Of a stretch of DNA of 64,000 bases, positions 44,136-51,505 are shown one piece after another. The number at the start of each line of letters is the position of its first letter. The first letter of the stretch is position 1. Location: contig NZ_CP071596.1 in assembly GCF_017357105.1 (NCBI RefSeq), positions 1,798,001 through 1,862,000 on the forward strand. Reading direction: 5' to 3'. The position numbers were made by a program, and so were the translations under genes. The notes under the pieces are model-generated. The model was not told the DNA's origin, did no database searches, and worked only from the letters and a program-made list of their open reading frames with translations. This DNA is from Natronosalvus caseinilyticus. Lineage in GTDB: Archaea; Halobacteriota; Halobacteria; Halobacteriales; Natrialbaceae.

Positions 44136-46820
44136 ATGTCTCCCGACCTGTTGGTCGTTCTCGCGGCGGTTTTTCTCCCCTTTCTGGCTGCCGGCTTCGC
44201 CCCGCTGTTCGTTCGCCTCCTCGAGGAGCGAACGGGCTACGTCGGCGCCCTCGTTGCCCTCTGTTCGTTCGGCCTGCTCGCCACCCAGTACGAGACGGCG
44301 ACGACCGATCCGGGGACGGTCGAGCTAGCCTGGATACCCACTCTCGATATCGCGCTCCGGTTCACCGTCGACGGCTGGGGACTGCTGTTCGCCCTGCTCG
44401 CGAGTGGCATCGGTGTCCTCGTCTTCTCGTACTCGCCAGCGTACGTTCGCGGGTCGGACGGGCTGAGCCGCTACTACGGCGCGTTGCTCGCGTTCATGGG
44501 CTCGATCATCGGCGTCGCGCTGGCGGCCGACCTGATCGCGATTTTCGTCTTCTGGGAACTCACCAGCATTTGGTCGTTCCTCCTGATCGGCTACTACACG
44601 TCGGATCCGGGTTCGACGCGGGCCGCTCGTATGGCCATGATCGTCACCGCCGGCGGCGGCCTGTTCTTGCTGGTCGGTCTCCTCCTCCTCTCGCTGGTCG
44701 CCGGCGACGCCATCGGCCCGACCGCCGCGTTCGACCTCGCGGCGATGCTCGAGGATCCCGACGCGATGGAGGCGGGCCTCCGCGAACGGGGGCTGTTCCT
44801 CCCGGCCCTCGGCCTGATCGCCGTCGGCGCGGCGTCGAAGTCCGCGCAGGTCCCGCTGCACTTCTGGTTACCGAACGCGATGGCCGCGCCGACGCCGGTC
44901 TCTGCCTTTTTGCACTCCGCAACGATGGTCAAGGTCGGCGTCTACTTCGTCGGCCGGGTTCGACCGATCTTCGTCGGCTCCGAGTGGCTCCTCCTGTTCG
45001 TGACCCTCGGCCTGACGACGATGGTCGTCTGTGCGGTCCTGGCGCTGGCGTCGACGGACATCAAGGAACTGCTCGCGTACTCGACGGCCAGCCACCTCGG
45101 CCTGATGATCGCCGGCTTCGGGGTCCCGTCGTATCTGGGGGCCGAGACGGGCGTCTTCCACCTGCTCAACCACGCGCTGTTCAAGGCCGCCCTCTTCCTC
45201 ATCGCCGGCATCGTCGCCCACCAGATGGGGACCCGGCGCCTTTCGGAACTTGGAGGGCTCCGTCATCACCTGCCGATCACGGCCGGAATGACGACCATCG
45301 TCGCCCTCTCGATGGCCGGCATCCCGCCGTTCAACGGCTTCTACTCGAAGGAACTGCTCTTCGAGGCGGTCCTCGAGGTCGGCACCTACCACGACGTCGG
45401 CGTCCTCGAGTGGATCTACCCGGTGGTCGCCGTCTTCGGGAGCATCATTACGGTGCTATACTCGCTGCGGTTCCTGTCGATTTTCTTCGGCGATCGCGTC
45501 TCCACGCCCGAGCACGCGGGTCGACCGGCGATCCCGCTGCTCGCGTCGCCGGCCGTCCTGACGCTGCTCGCCGTCGTCGTCAGCGTCGACCCCGACCTCG
45601 CCGTCCAGGCGATCGTCCAGGCGGGCTTCGACGCGACGGCGACCGATCCCCACGAGATGCACGTCGGACTTCCCACGTCCCTCAGCCTCCCCGTCGGCAT
45701 GAGCGCGGTGACGATCGCCCTCGGCGTCGGCCTGTTCCCGTTCGTCGACCGACTCCACCGCGGAGCAATCGGACTCGTCGGCCGAACGCGTGCCGTCAAC
45801 CCGTCGCGCTGGTACGACGGCACCGTCGACGGCCTCGAGGTCCTGGCCGACCGGCTCGACGCGACGGTTCACGACGGCCTTCTCCGGACCTACGCGACTT
45901 GGACGCTCCTCGGCATCTGCGCGCTCGTCCTCGGCGGCTTCGTCGCGACCGGCGCGATCACGCCGTTCGAACTCGGGACGGACGTGCGACTCGAGGTCGC
46001 CCTGATCCTGCTCGTCGCAGTGCTAGCGAGCGTCGCCGTCGTCGTCGCCCGAAGCCACGTCTCCGGGGTGCTGACGCTCTCGATCCTCGGGTTCATGCTG
46101 GCGATCTTCTACATCCTGGCGAGCGCGCCCGACCTCGCGTTGACCCAGCTAGTCGTCGAGACGCTGGTCCTCGTGCTCTTCTTGCTCGTCATCGAGGAAG
46201 TTCCCGAGTTCGTCGAGACGGGCCGATCGCTGGTGGGGGAGGTCCGGGACGTCGGCCTCTCGATGCTCGTGGGCGTGACCGCCTTCGTCACCGTCGTCGT
46301 GACGACCGGCGCCCGTCCGGACGGCACGACTGAGGTCGCCCGCCAGTACGTCCAGTGGGCCGTGCCGGAGGGCGGCGGGACGAACATCGTCAACGTCACC
46401 CTCGTCGACTTCCGGGGATTCGACACGCTCGGCGAACTCGTCGTGGTCGCGCTCGCGGCTATCTCGATCTCGACCCTGATCACGATGCGCTCGAACACCG
46501 AACGGACGGGCGACCGGGCGAAGCGAGCGCGACTCGAGGCGGACGACTATCCGGACGATGTCGACGTCCTCGAGCGCGGGCTCGGGGGCGACGCGCAGGG
46601 GTTCTACACGACGACTGGTGAGACGGATGTGGACGGAGACACGGACGAAGAAACCGGCGACACAGAGACGGATACGGACATCGACGCGGAAACTAACGAT
46701 TCAGAGACGGATACGAACGTGGACACGGAAACTAGCGATACAGGAACGGGTACGGACATCGACGCGGAAACTGGTGACACGGACACGGACACAGACGACT
46801 CGAGAGGTGACGACCGATGA
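44136..46820 (+). CDS. mnhA: Na+/H+ antiporter subunit A (MnhA/MrpA type)
   Basis: The 894-residue protein has about 20 membrane helices. The N-terminal two-thirds is a proton-conducting antiporter module (complex I ND5-like: FWELTSIWSFLLIGYY, the Lys in AASKSAQVPLHFWLPNAM, STASHLGLMIAGFG). A C-terminal MrpA module (DLALTQLVVETLVLVLFLLVIEEVP, VNVTLVDFRGFDTLGE) follows. The protein ends in an acidic tail of 13-residue repeats (positions 46620-46808). MnhA forms the proton path of the multi-subunit Na+/H+ antiporter. Its stop overlaps the mnhB ATG (46817-46820). Confidence 0.93.
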   Translation: MSPDLLVVLAAVFLPFLAAGFAPLFVRLLEERTGYVGALVALCSFGLLATQYETATTDPGTVELAWIPTLDIALRFTVDGWGLLFALLASGIGVLVFSYSPAYVRGSDGLSRYYGALLAFMGSIIGVALAADLIAIFVFWELTSIWSFLLIGYYTSDPGSTRAARMAMIVTAGGGLFLLVGLLLLSLVAGDAIGPTAAFDLAAMLEDPDAMEAGLRERGLFLPALGLIAVGAASKSAQVPLHFWLPNAMAAPTPVSAFLHSATMVKVGVYFVGRVRPIFVGSEWLLLFVTLGLTTMVVCAVLALASTDIKELLAYSTASHLGLMIAGFGVPSYLGAETGVFHLLNHALFKAALFLIAGIVAHQMGTRRLSELGGLRHHLPITAGMTTIVALSMAGIPPFNGFYSKELLFEAVLEVGTYHDVGVLEWIYPVVAVFGSIITVLYSLRFLSIFFGDRVSTPEHAGRPAIPLLASPAVLTLLAVVVSVDPDLAVQAIVQAGFDATATDPHEMHVGLPTSLSLPVGMSAVTIALGVGLFPFVDRLHRGAIGLVGRTRAVNPSRWYDGTVDGLEVLADRLDATVHDGLLRTYATWTLLGICALVLGGFVATGAITPFELGTDVRLEVALILLVAVLASVAVVVARSHVSGVLTLSILGFMLAIFYILASAPDLALTQLVVETLVLVLFLLVIEEVPEFVETGRSLVGEVRDVGLSMLVGVTAFVTVVVTTGARPDGTTEVARQYVQWAVPEGGGTNIVNVTLVDFRGFDTLGELVVVALAAISISTLITMRSNTERTGDRAKRARLEADDYPDDVDVLERGLGGDAQGFYTTTGETDVDGDTDEETGDTETDTDIDAETNDSETDTNVDTETSDTGTGTDIDAETGDTDTDTDDSRGDDR
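46665..46781 (+). repeat. 39-bp (13-residue) tandem repeat in the mnhA tail
   Basis: Three units, each 13 codons, start at 46665, 46704 and 46743: E-T-D-T-D-I-D-A-E-T-N-D-S, E-T-D-T-N-V-D-T-E-T-S-D-T and G-T-G-T-D-I-D-A-E-T-G-D-T. A more divergent unit precedes them (46620-46664) and Thr/Asp-rich codons follow to 46800. The tail follows the last membrane helix and is likely cytoplasmic. Confidence 0.85.
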
Positions 46821-47281
46821 CCACCGTAATCATGCGGACCACCGCCCGCGTCGTCGTCCCCATCATCCTGGTCGTCGCCGCCTCGCTGTTCGTCGAGGGC
46901 CACAACCTCCCCGGCGGCGGCTTCATCGGCGGCGTCCTCGCGGCCACCGCCTTCGTCGTCATCTACCTCGCGTTCGACCTCGACTTCCTCGAGCGCGGCG
47001 TCCTCGGACGCGATGTCGAACCCGGCGGGCCACCCTCTCGGGATCGCGTCGTCCTCGCCTACCGTCGACTGTTCGAGTACGGGCTGGCGATCGCCGTCGT
47101 CAGTGCGCTGGTCCCTATGGCCCTCGGCTACCCGTTCCTCAGCCAGACGTTCCGCGAGTTCGAGGGGGTCCCGCTCTACCACCACGTCGAGATCGCCAGC
47201 GCGCTGGCGTTCGACTTCGGGGTCCTCTGTGTGGTACTCGGGGGCCTCCTGACGATCCTCTCGGTGGTGGGAGACGAATGA
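46817..47281 (+). CDS. mnhB: Na+/H+ antiporter subunit B (MnhB)
   Basis: This is a 154-residue MnhB-domain protein with about four membrane helices (VVVPIILVVAASLFVEGHN and FIGGVLAATAFVVIYLAFD). It carries the conserved GHNLPGGGFIGG motif. MnhB is a membrane subunit of the Mnh/Mrp complex and is needed for assembly with MnhA. Start and stop overlap the neighbouring genes by 4 bp on each side, typical of translational coupling in this operon. Confidence 0.93.
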   Translation: MTTVIMRTTARVVVPIILVVAASLFVEGHNLPGGGFIGGVLAATAFVVIYLAFDLDFLERGVLGRDVEPGGPPSRDRVVLAYRRLFEYGLAIAVVSALVPMALGYPFLSQTFREFEGVPLYHHVEIASALAFDFGVLCVVLGGLLTILSVVGDE

Positions 47282-47649
47282 CCGCCATCGTCGTCGCGAC
47301 CGTGGTCGGCGCGCTGTGTGCCATCGGGACGTACCTGCTGCTCCAGCAGGACCTCGTGCGCGTCGTCTGGGGGCTGTCGCTGCTGGGCCAGGCGGCGAAC
47401 GTCTACCTGCTGGCGATGGGGAATATACTTCCCGCTAGCCCCGACGCAGTCCCCGTCCTGGCGGGCCACGGCGAGCCTCCGTCGGGGGTCACCGACCCGT
47501 TGGTCCAAGCGCTCGTGTTGACGGCCATCGTCATCGGCTTCGGGATGACGGCGTTCGCCCTGTTCCTCTCGTACCGGGTGTACCAGGAACACGGGACGCT
47601 CGCGCTGGCCGAGTTGGCCGAGGCGGACGAGGCAGGTGATCGACGATGA
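47278..47649 (+). CDS. mnhC: Na+/H+ antiporter subunit C (MnhC, NuoK-like)
   Basis: This 123-residue protein has three membrane helices, related to NuoK. VVGALCAIGTYLLLQQDLVRVVWGLSLLGQAANVYLLAMG covers helices 1-2, and LVQALVLTAIVIGFGMTAFALFLSYRVY covers helix 3 with the QALVLTAIVIG motif. MnhC takes part in the ion path beside MnhD. It overlaps mnhB and mnhD by ATGA/4-bp junctions. Confidence 0.93.
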   Translation: MTAIVVATVVGALCAIGTYLLLQQDLVRVVWGLSLLGQAANVYLLAMGNILPASPDAVPVLAGHGEPPSGVTDPLVQALVLTAIVIGFGMTAFALFLSYRVYQEHGTLALAELAEADEAGDRR

Positions 47650-49313
47650 GTGTGATCGCGTCCTGGACGCCGATGCCGGCGGCGATCGGGGCCGACGCGG
47701 CCTCCACCCTCGTCGTCGCCCCGCTCCTGATCGCCCTCGTGACCGGCGTCGCCAGCCTGCTCGCCGGTCGCCAGCACCGCGGCCGGATCGGCGTCAGCCT
47801 CTTCGGCGCGCTCGCGTACCTGCTCGCCGTGGTGGCGATCGACTGGTACCTCGTGCTCGCGCCCGACGCCCCGGGGATCGCGACCTACCAGGTCGGCGGC
47901 TGGCCCGCCCCTTTCGGGATCACGCTGGTCGTCGACGGCCTCTCGGCGTTCATGCTGACGATGGTCGCCGTGATCGGGATAGCCTCGCTGCTCTCCTCGA
48001 TCCGCGTGTTGCCCGACCTCGACCGCCACCGGTACTACTTCCCGCTGTTTCACTTCCTGATGGTGGGCGTGACCGGCGCCTTCCTCACGGGCGACCTGTT
48101 CAACCTGTTCGTCTGGTTCGAGGTGATGCTCATGGCCAGCTACCTCTTCGTCGCCTACGACGGCGGTCCCCTTCAGACCCGGGCGGCGTTCTGGTACGTC
48201 AGCCTCAACCTCGTCGCGAGCGCCGTCTTCTTGCTCGGTGTCGGCGGCCTCTACGCCACGGCGGGGTCGCTCAACATGGCCGACCTCTCGAGGCGCCTCG
48301 CGGAGCCAGCGGCCTACGGTATCGACCCCGTGCCGGTAGTCGGCCTCTTCGGCCTCCTGCTCGCAGTCTTCGCCATCAAGGCGGGGCTCGTTCCCTTCCA
48401 GTTCTGGATTCCGTCGGCGTACCAGGCCGCGCCGCCACAGATCGCCGCCCTGCTGGCCGGGGCGACGAAGAAGGTCGGTATCTACGCGATCATCCGGCTC
48501 TCGTTCACCGTCGTCGGCGACGCGCCGGTCGACGTCTCCCTCGCGGTGCCGTTCACGGGCCTCGAGCTAGCCGGCGACTCGCCACTCGTCTTCGTCGGCG
48601 CGGCGCTGTTCGCCATGGCTGTCGCGAGCATCTTCGTCGGCGGACTCGGCGCCGTCGGCGGCCGCTCCATCGAGTCGGTGCTGGCGTACTCGAGCATCGG
48701 CCAGGTCGGGTTCATCGCGCTCCCGGTCGCCATCGCGGCGGCGGTCCCGGAGCTCCGGACTCTGGGTATCGTCGCCGCGCTCGTGTACGCGCTCAACCAC
48801 ACCCTCGCGAAGGGGCTACTCTTCCTCGCGGTCGGGGCGGTCCGGACCGCGACGGGAACGAGCCGCCTCGCCGAACTGGGCGGCCTGGCCGGGCGCAGTC
48901 CGTCGCTCGCGGTACCGTTCTTCGTCGGCTCGCTCGCGCTCGTCGGCATCCCGCCGCTGTCGGGCTTCTTCGGGAAGTTCCTCGTCTTCGACGTCGCCGC
49001 GCGCACGGCCTCGAGCGCGCTCGTGATCGTGGTCGTCGCCGGGTCGGTGCTGTCGCTCGTGTACGCGACGCGCCTGTGGACGCGGAGCTTCTGGGGACCG
49101 CCGTCTACGGCGGTCGAGACGGCGGTGACCGATCACGTGCAGGCGGCCGTCCTCCTCGCGCTCGCGCTCGCGATCGTCGGCGTTGGCGTCGGCTTCGAGC
49201 CCGTCTACGCCTTCGCCGAGGCCGGAGCCGAGGCCGCGCTGGACGCCGACGCCTACGTCGAGGCCGTCGATCCGGCCGACGAGGTCTCGACGGGATCCGG
49301 GGGTGACCACTGA
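47646..49313 (+). CDS. mnhD: Na+/H+ antiporter subunit D (MnhD, complex I-like)
   Basis: The 555-residue protein has 14 membrane helices homologous to NuoM/NuoN. FHFLMVGVTGAFLTGDLFNLFVWFEVMLMASYLF and the key Lys in FAIKAGLVPFQFWIPSAY belong to the proton half-channels. LAYSSIGQVGFI and NHTLAKGLLFLAVGAV follow. MnhD is the second antiporter-like proton module beside MnhA. Its stop codon overlaps the mnhE start (TGATG at 49311-49315). Confidence 0.94.
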   Translation: MSVIASWTPMPAAIGADAASTLVVAPLLIALVTGVASLLAGRQHRGRIGVSLFGALAYLLAVVAIDWYLVLAPDAPGIATYQVGGWPAPFGITLVVDGLSAFMLTMVAVIGIASLLSSIRVLPDLDRHRYYFPLFHFLMVGVTGAFLTGDLFNLFVWFEVMLMASYLFVAYDGGPLQTRAAFWYVSLNLVASAVFLLGVGGLYATAGSLNMADLSRRLAEPAAYGIDPVPVVGLFGLLLAVFAIKAGLVPFQFWIPSAYQAAPPQIAALLAGATKKVGIYAIIRLSFTVVGDAPVDVSLAVPFTGLELAGDSPLVFVGAALFAMAVASIFVGGLGAVGGRSIESVLAYSSIGQVGFIALPVAIAAAVPELRTLGIVAALVYALNHTLAKGLLFLAVGAVRTATGTSRLAELGGLAGRSPSLAVPFFVGSLALVGIPPLSGFFGKFLVFDVAARTASSALVIVVVAGSVLSLVYATRLWTRSFWGPPSTAVETAVTDHVQAAVLLALALAIVGVGVGFEPVYAFAEAGAEAALDADAYVEAVDPADEVSTGSGGDH

Positions 49314-50017
49314 TGCGGACCAGAACCTGGCCCCTCGCCGGTGTCGTCTTCGCACTCCTGTGGGTGTTCGTCCGCGGCGTCACCCTGACGCCGTCTGCCG
49401 TCCTCGGACAGCTGCTCCTGGGGCTCGCCGTCGGCTTTCCCGTCGCGTTCGTCTTCCGTCGGCTCTACGACGAGTGGGTCGACGTCCCGCGGAGCGTTCG
49501 CGCGATTCCGTCCGCCCTTTCGTACCTCGGGATCTTCACCTGGGAGATCCTACGGGCGAACGTCGACGTCACGAAACGCGTCCTCTCGCCCTCGATGCCG
49601 ATCGAACCGGAGGTGTTCCTGTTCCCCATGCGCGTCGAGACCGACCTCGCGATCACGACCATCGCCAACAGCGTCTCGATCACGCCGGGGACCGTCACGC
49701 TCGACTACGACGGCGAGACGAACGCGCTCTACATCCACGCGGTCGACGGCCGCGACCCGGAGGCGATCGCCAGAACGATCAGGACGTGGGAGGAGTACGC
49801 ACTAGTGATCTTCGACGAGCGAGCGAGCCCCGAGGATCCGACGCGGAACATCGTCGTCTCCGGCGGCACTCGGGCGAGCACGCCGACCCCGCCCGACGAA
49901 CGCGCCGACGAGACCTCGGCGGTGAACCAGTTGCCAGCGGACGAGCTGGCCGAGGAACTCGAGGCCGCCGACAGAACCGAGCGGGAGAACGGAAATGGAG
50001 GCGATAGTCGTGACTGA
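49313..50017 (+). CDS. mnhE: Na+/H+ antiporter subunit E (MnhE)
   Basis: This 234-residue protein has two to three N-terminal membrane helices (WPLAGVVFALLWVFVRG, SAVLGQLLLGLAVGFPVAFVF). A beta-rich cytoplasmic domain follows, with ITTIANSVSITPGTVTLDYDG and LYIHAVDG, the MnhE core pattern. The C-terminal about 70 residues are extra and acidic. It is required for assembly of the antiporter. The 3' end overlaps the mnhF start by 23 bp. Confidence 0.92.
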   Translation: MRTRTWPLAGVVFALLWVFVRGVTLTPSAVLGQLLLGLAVGFPVAFVFRRLYDEWVDVPRSVRAIPSALSYLGIFTWEILRANVDVTKRVLSPSMPIEPEVFLFPMRVETDLAITTIANSVSITPGTVTLDYDGETNALYIHAVDGRDPEAIARTIRTWEEYALVIFDERASPEDPTRNIVVSGGTRASTPTPPDERADETSAVNQLPADELAEELEAADRTERENGNGGDSRD

Positions 50018-50339
50018 CCCCGCCCTCCTCGAGGTGCTCTCGGCCACGCAGCCGAGCGCTCCGCCGGCCGCACTCGAGACGACCGTCCGCGCGGCGCTGG
50101 TACTCGCGGGTATCCTGTGCGTGCTCGCGAGCTATCGCGTTATCCGCGGGCCGACGGAACCGGATCGCGTCATCGGACTCGACGCCATCGCGACAAACGT
50201 GGTGGCAATCGCCGTCCTCGTGGCCCTGCTGACCGATCGCGGGTTGTTCATCACCGTGAGCCTCGTCCTGGCGATCATCGGCTTCATCGCGACCGTGGCG
50301 GTCGCGAAGTTCCTCACCGAGGGGGAGGTGATCGAGTGA
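49995..50339 (+). CDS. mnhF: Na+/H+ antiporter subunit F (MnhF)
   Basis: This 114-residue MnhF protein has three membrane helices. The core RAALVLAGILCVLASYRVIRGPTEPDRVIGLDAIATNVVAIAVLVALLTDRG includes the conserved RGP-DRVxxLD motif. It overlaps the mnhE end and shares a GTGA junction with mnhG. ATG at 49995 follows an AACGGAAATG context without a clear Shine-Dalgarno sequence, as is common in haloarchaea. Confidence 0.93.
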   Translation: MEAIVVTDPALLEVLSATQPSAPPAALETTVRAALVLAGILCVLASYRVIRGPTEPDRVIGLDAIATNVVAIAVLVALLTDRGLFITVSLVLAIIGFIATVAVAKFLTEGEVIE

Positions 50340-50767
50340 TCCGAACGACGATCGTAATCGCGCTGGTCGTCGTCGGGACGTTCTTCCTGACCGTCGGCAC
50401 CATCGGCCTCCTGCGATTGCCCAACGTCTACAACCGGATGCACGCGACGAGCAAGCCGACGACCCTTGGAACCGCCTCCATGTTCCTCGCCGGGTTCGTC
50501 CACTTCGGTCCGGGCGCCGAAGGACTGACCGCGCTCGTCGGCATCCTCTTTCTGTTCCTGACGATTCCGACGGGTTCGCACATGATCGCCCGCGCAGCCG
50601 AGCGCATCGGGGTTCCCTTCGTCGAGGGCGTCACCTGGCCCGATCCCGACGCGCTCGAGCGACCGCCCGAACGGACCTGGGACGAACGAGCACTCGATCC
50701 TGGCGACTCGAGGCGATACGAAACTGGCGCGAACCGGCCAGGAGAGTCTGGCGAGTCCAAGGACTGA
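50336..50767 (+). CDS. mnhG: Na+/H+ antiporter subunit G (MnhG)
   Basis: The 143-residue protein has three membrane helices with the MnhG signature GLLRLPNVYNRMHATSKPTTLG. An acidic C-terminal extension (PERTWDERALDPGDS) follows. The GTG start at 50336 overlaps the mnhF stop (GTGA). It closes the seven-gene A-G operon. The complete complex exchanges cytoplasmic Na+ for external H+ and fits a high-salt lifestyle. Confidence 0.92.
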   Translation: MIRTTIVIALVVVGTFFLTVGTIGLLRLPNVYNRMHATSKPTTLGTASMFLAGFVHFGPGAEGLTALVGILFLFLTIPTGSHMIARAAERIGVPFVEGVTWPDPDALERPPERTWDERALDPGDSRRYETGANRPGESGESKD

Positions 50768-50806
50768 CTTCGCTTCCCGCAGTCGATTCTCGTCGGATCG
50801 AGTCGA

Positions 50807-51376
50807 TCACTTGCGTTCGCGTTCGCGTTCGTGCTCGTACTCGTACTCGTTTTCTCGCTCGAGCGATCGCTCCCGTTCGCCCGGTTCCGACCTCTCCTCT
50901 GTCGATTCGTCACGTTCGCGCCCCCAGACCTCGGCGTCCTCGAGCGTCTCGACCTCGAGCAATCGCTCGAGTTTGTGTTCGAACTGCGCGTCGGTCAACT
51001 CGCCGGCGGCGTACCGGGTGCGAAGCGTCGCGAGCGCGTCGGCCCGGTCTTCTGACGACGGAGTTCGAGATGCGGGCTGTCGTTGGTCGGGCTCGCGTGT
51101 GCCGGTTGTGCCAGTTTCGTCCGTGTCGTCGGAGTCGGTCGCCCAGTTCGATTCGCGCGCTTCGTCCGATTCATCCGTTTCGTCCGCCTCATCCACGTCG
51201 TCGTCGAAGAGCATCGACACCACGGGAACGACCCCGACGTACCCGACGATGAGCACGGCGAGCCACAGGTCACCGCCGATATCTCCGACGAGCAACCCGA
51301 GCCAGAGACCGGTGACGAGCGTCGACGCGATGCCGGTCGCGTTCGCTCGAAATCGCTCCCATAGATCCTCGTCCAT
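50807..51376 (-). CDS. SHOCT-domain membrane protein
   Basis: The 189-residue protein has two membrane helices near the N-terminus (IASTLVTGLWLGLLVGDIG, LWLAVLIVGYVGVVPVVSMLF). A very acidic middle contains DDDVDEADETDESDEARES, and a SHOCT motif follows: LATLRTRYAAGELTDAQFEHKLERLLE. A Glu/Arg repeat-rich tail (ENEYEYEHERERERK) comes from a CGTTCG-type microsatellite at 50815-50850. SHOCT segments are short oligomerisation motifs. ATG at 51376 is preferred over a GTG at 51382. It converges with mnhG, and a related protein is at 58316-58753. Confidence 0.78.
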   Translation of the reverse strand: MDEDLWERFRANATGIASTLVTGLWLGLLVGDIGGDLWLAVLIVGYVGVVPVVSMLFDDDVDEADETDESDEARESNWATDSDDTDETGTTGTREPDQRQPASRTPSSEDRADALATLRTRYAAGELTDAQFEHKLERLLEVETLEDAEVWGRERDESTEERSEPGERERSLERENEYEYEHERERERK

Positions 51377-51505
51377 GTACACGCCTGCGTCCTCTCAGTA
51401 AAAAGACGTTTCTCTCGATGGGAAATTCGTGTCCGTGCGGTTCGGTGAAATGGCACCATTTCGTTGTGCATCCCCTCGCCAGGCGCACACCGCTATCTTT
51501 GGTCC

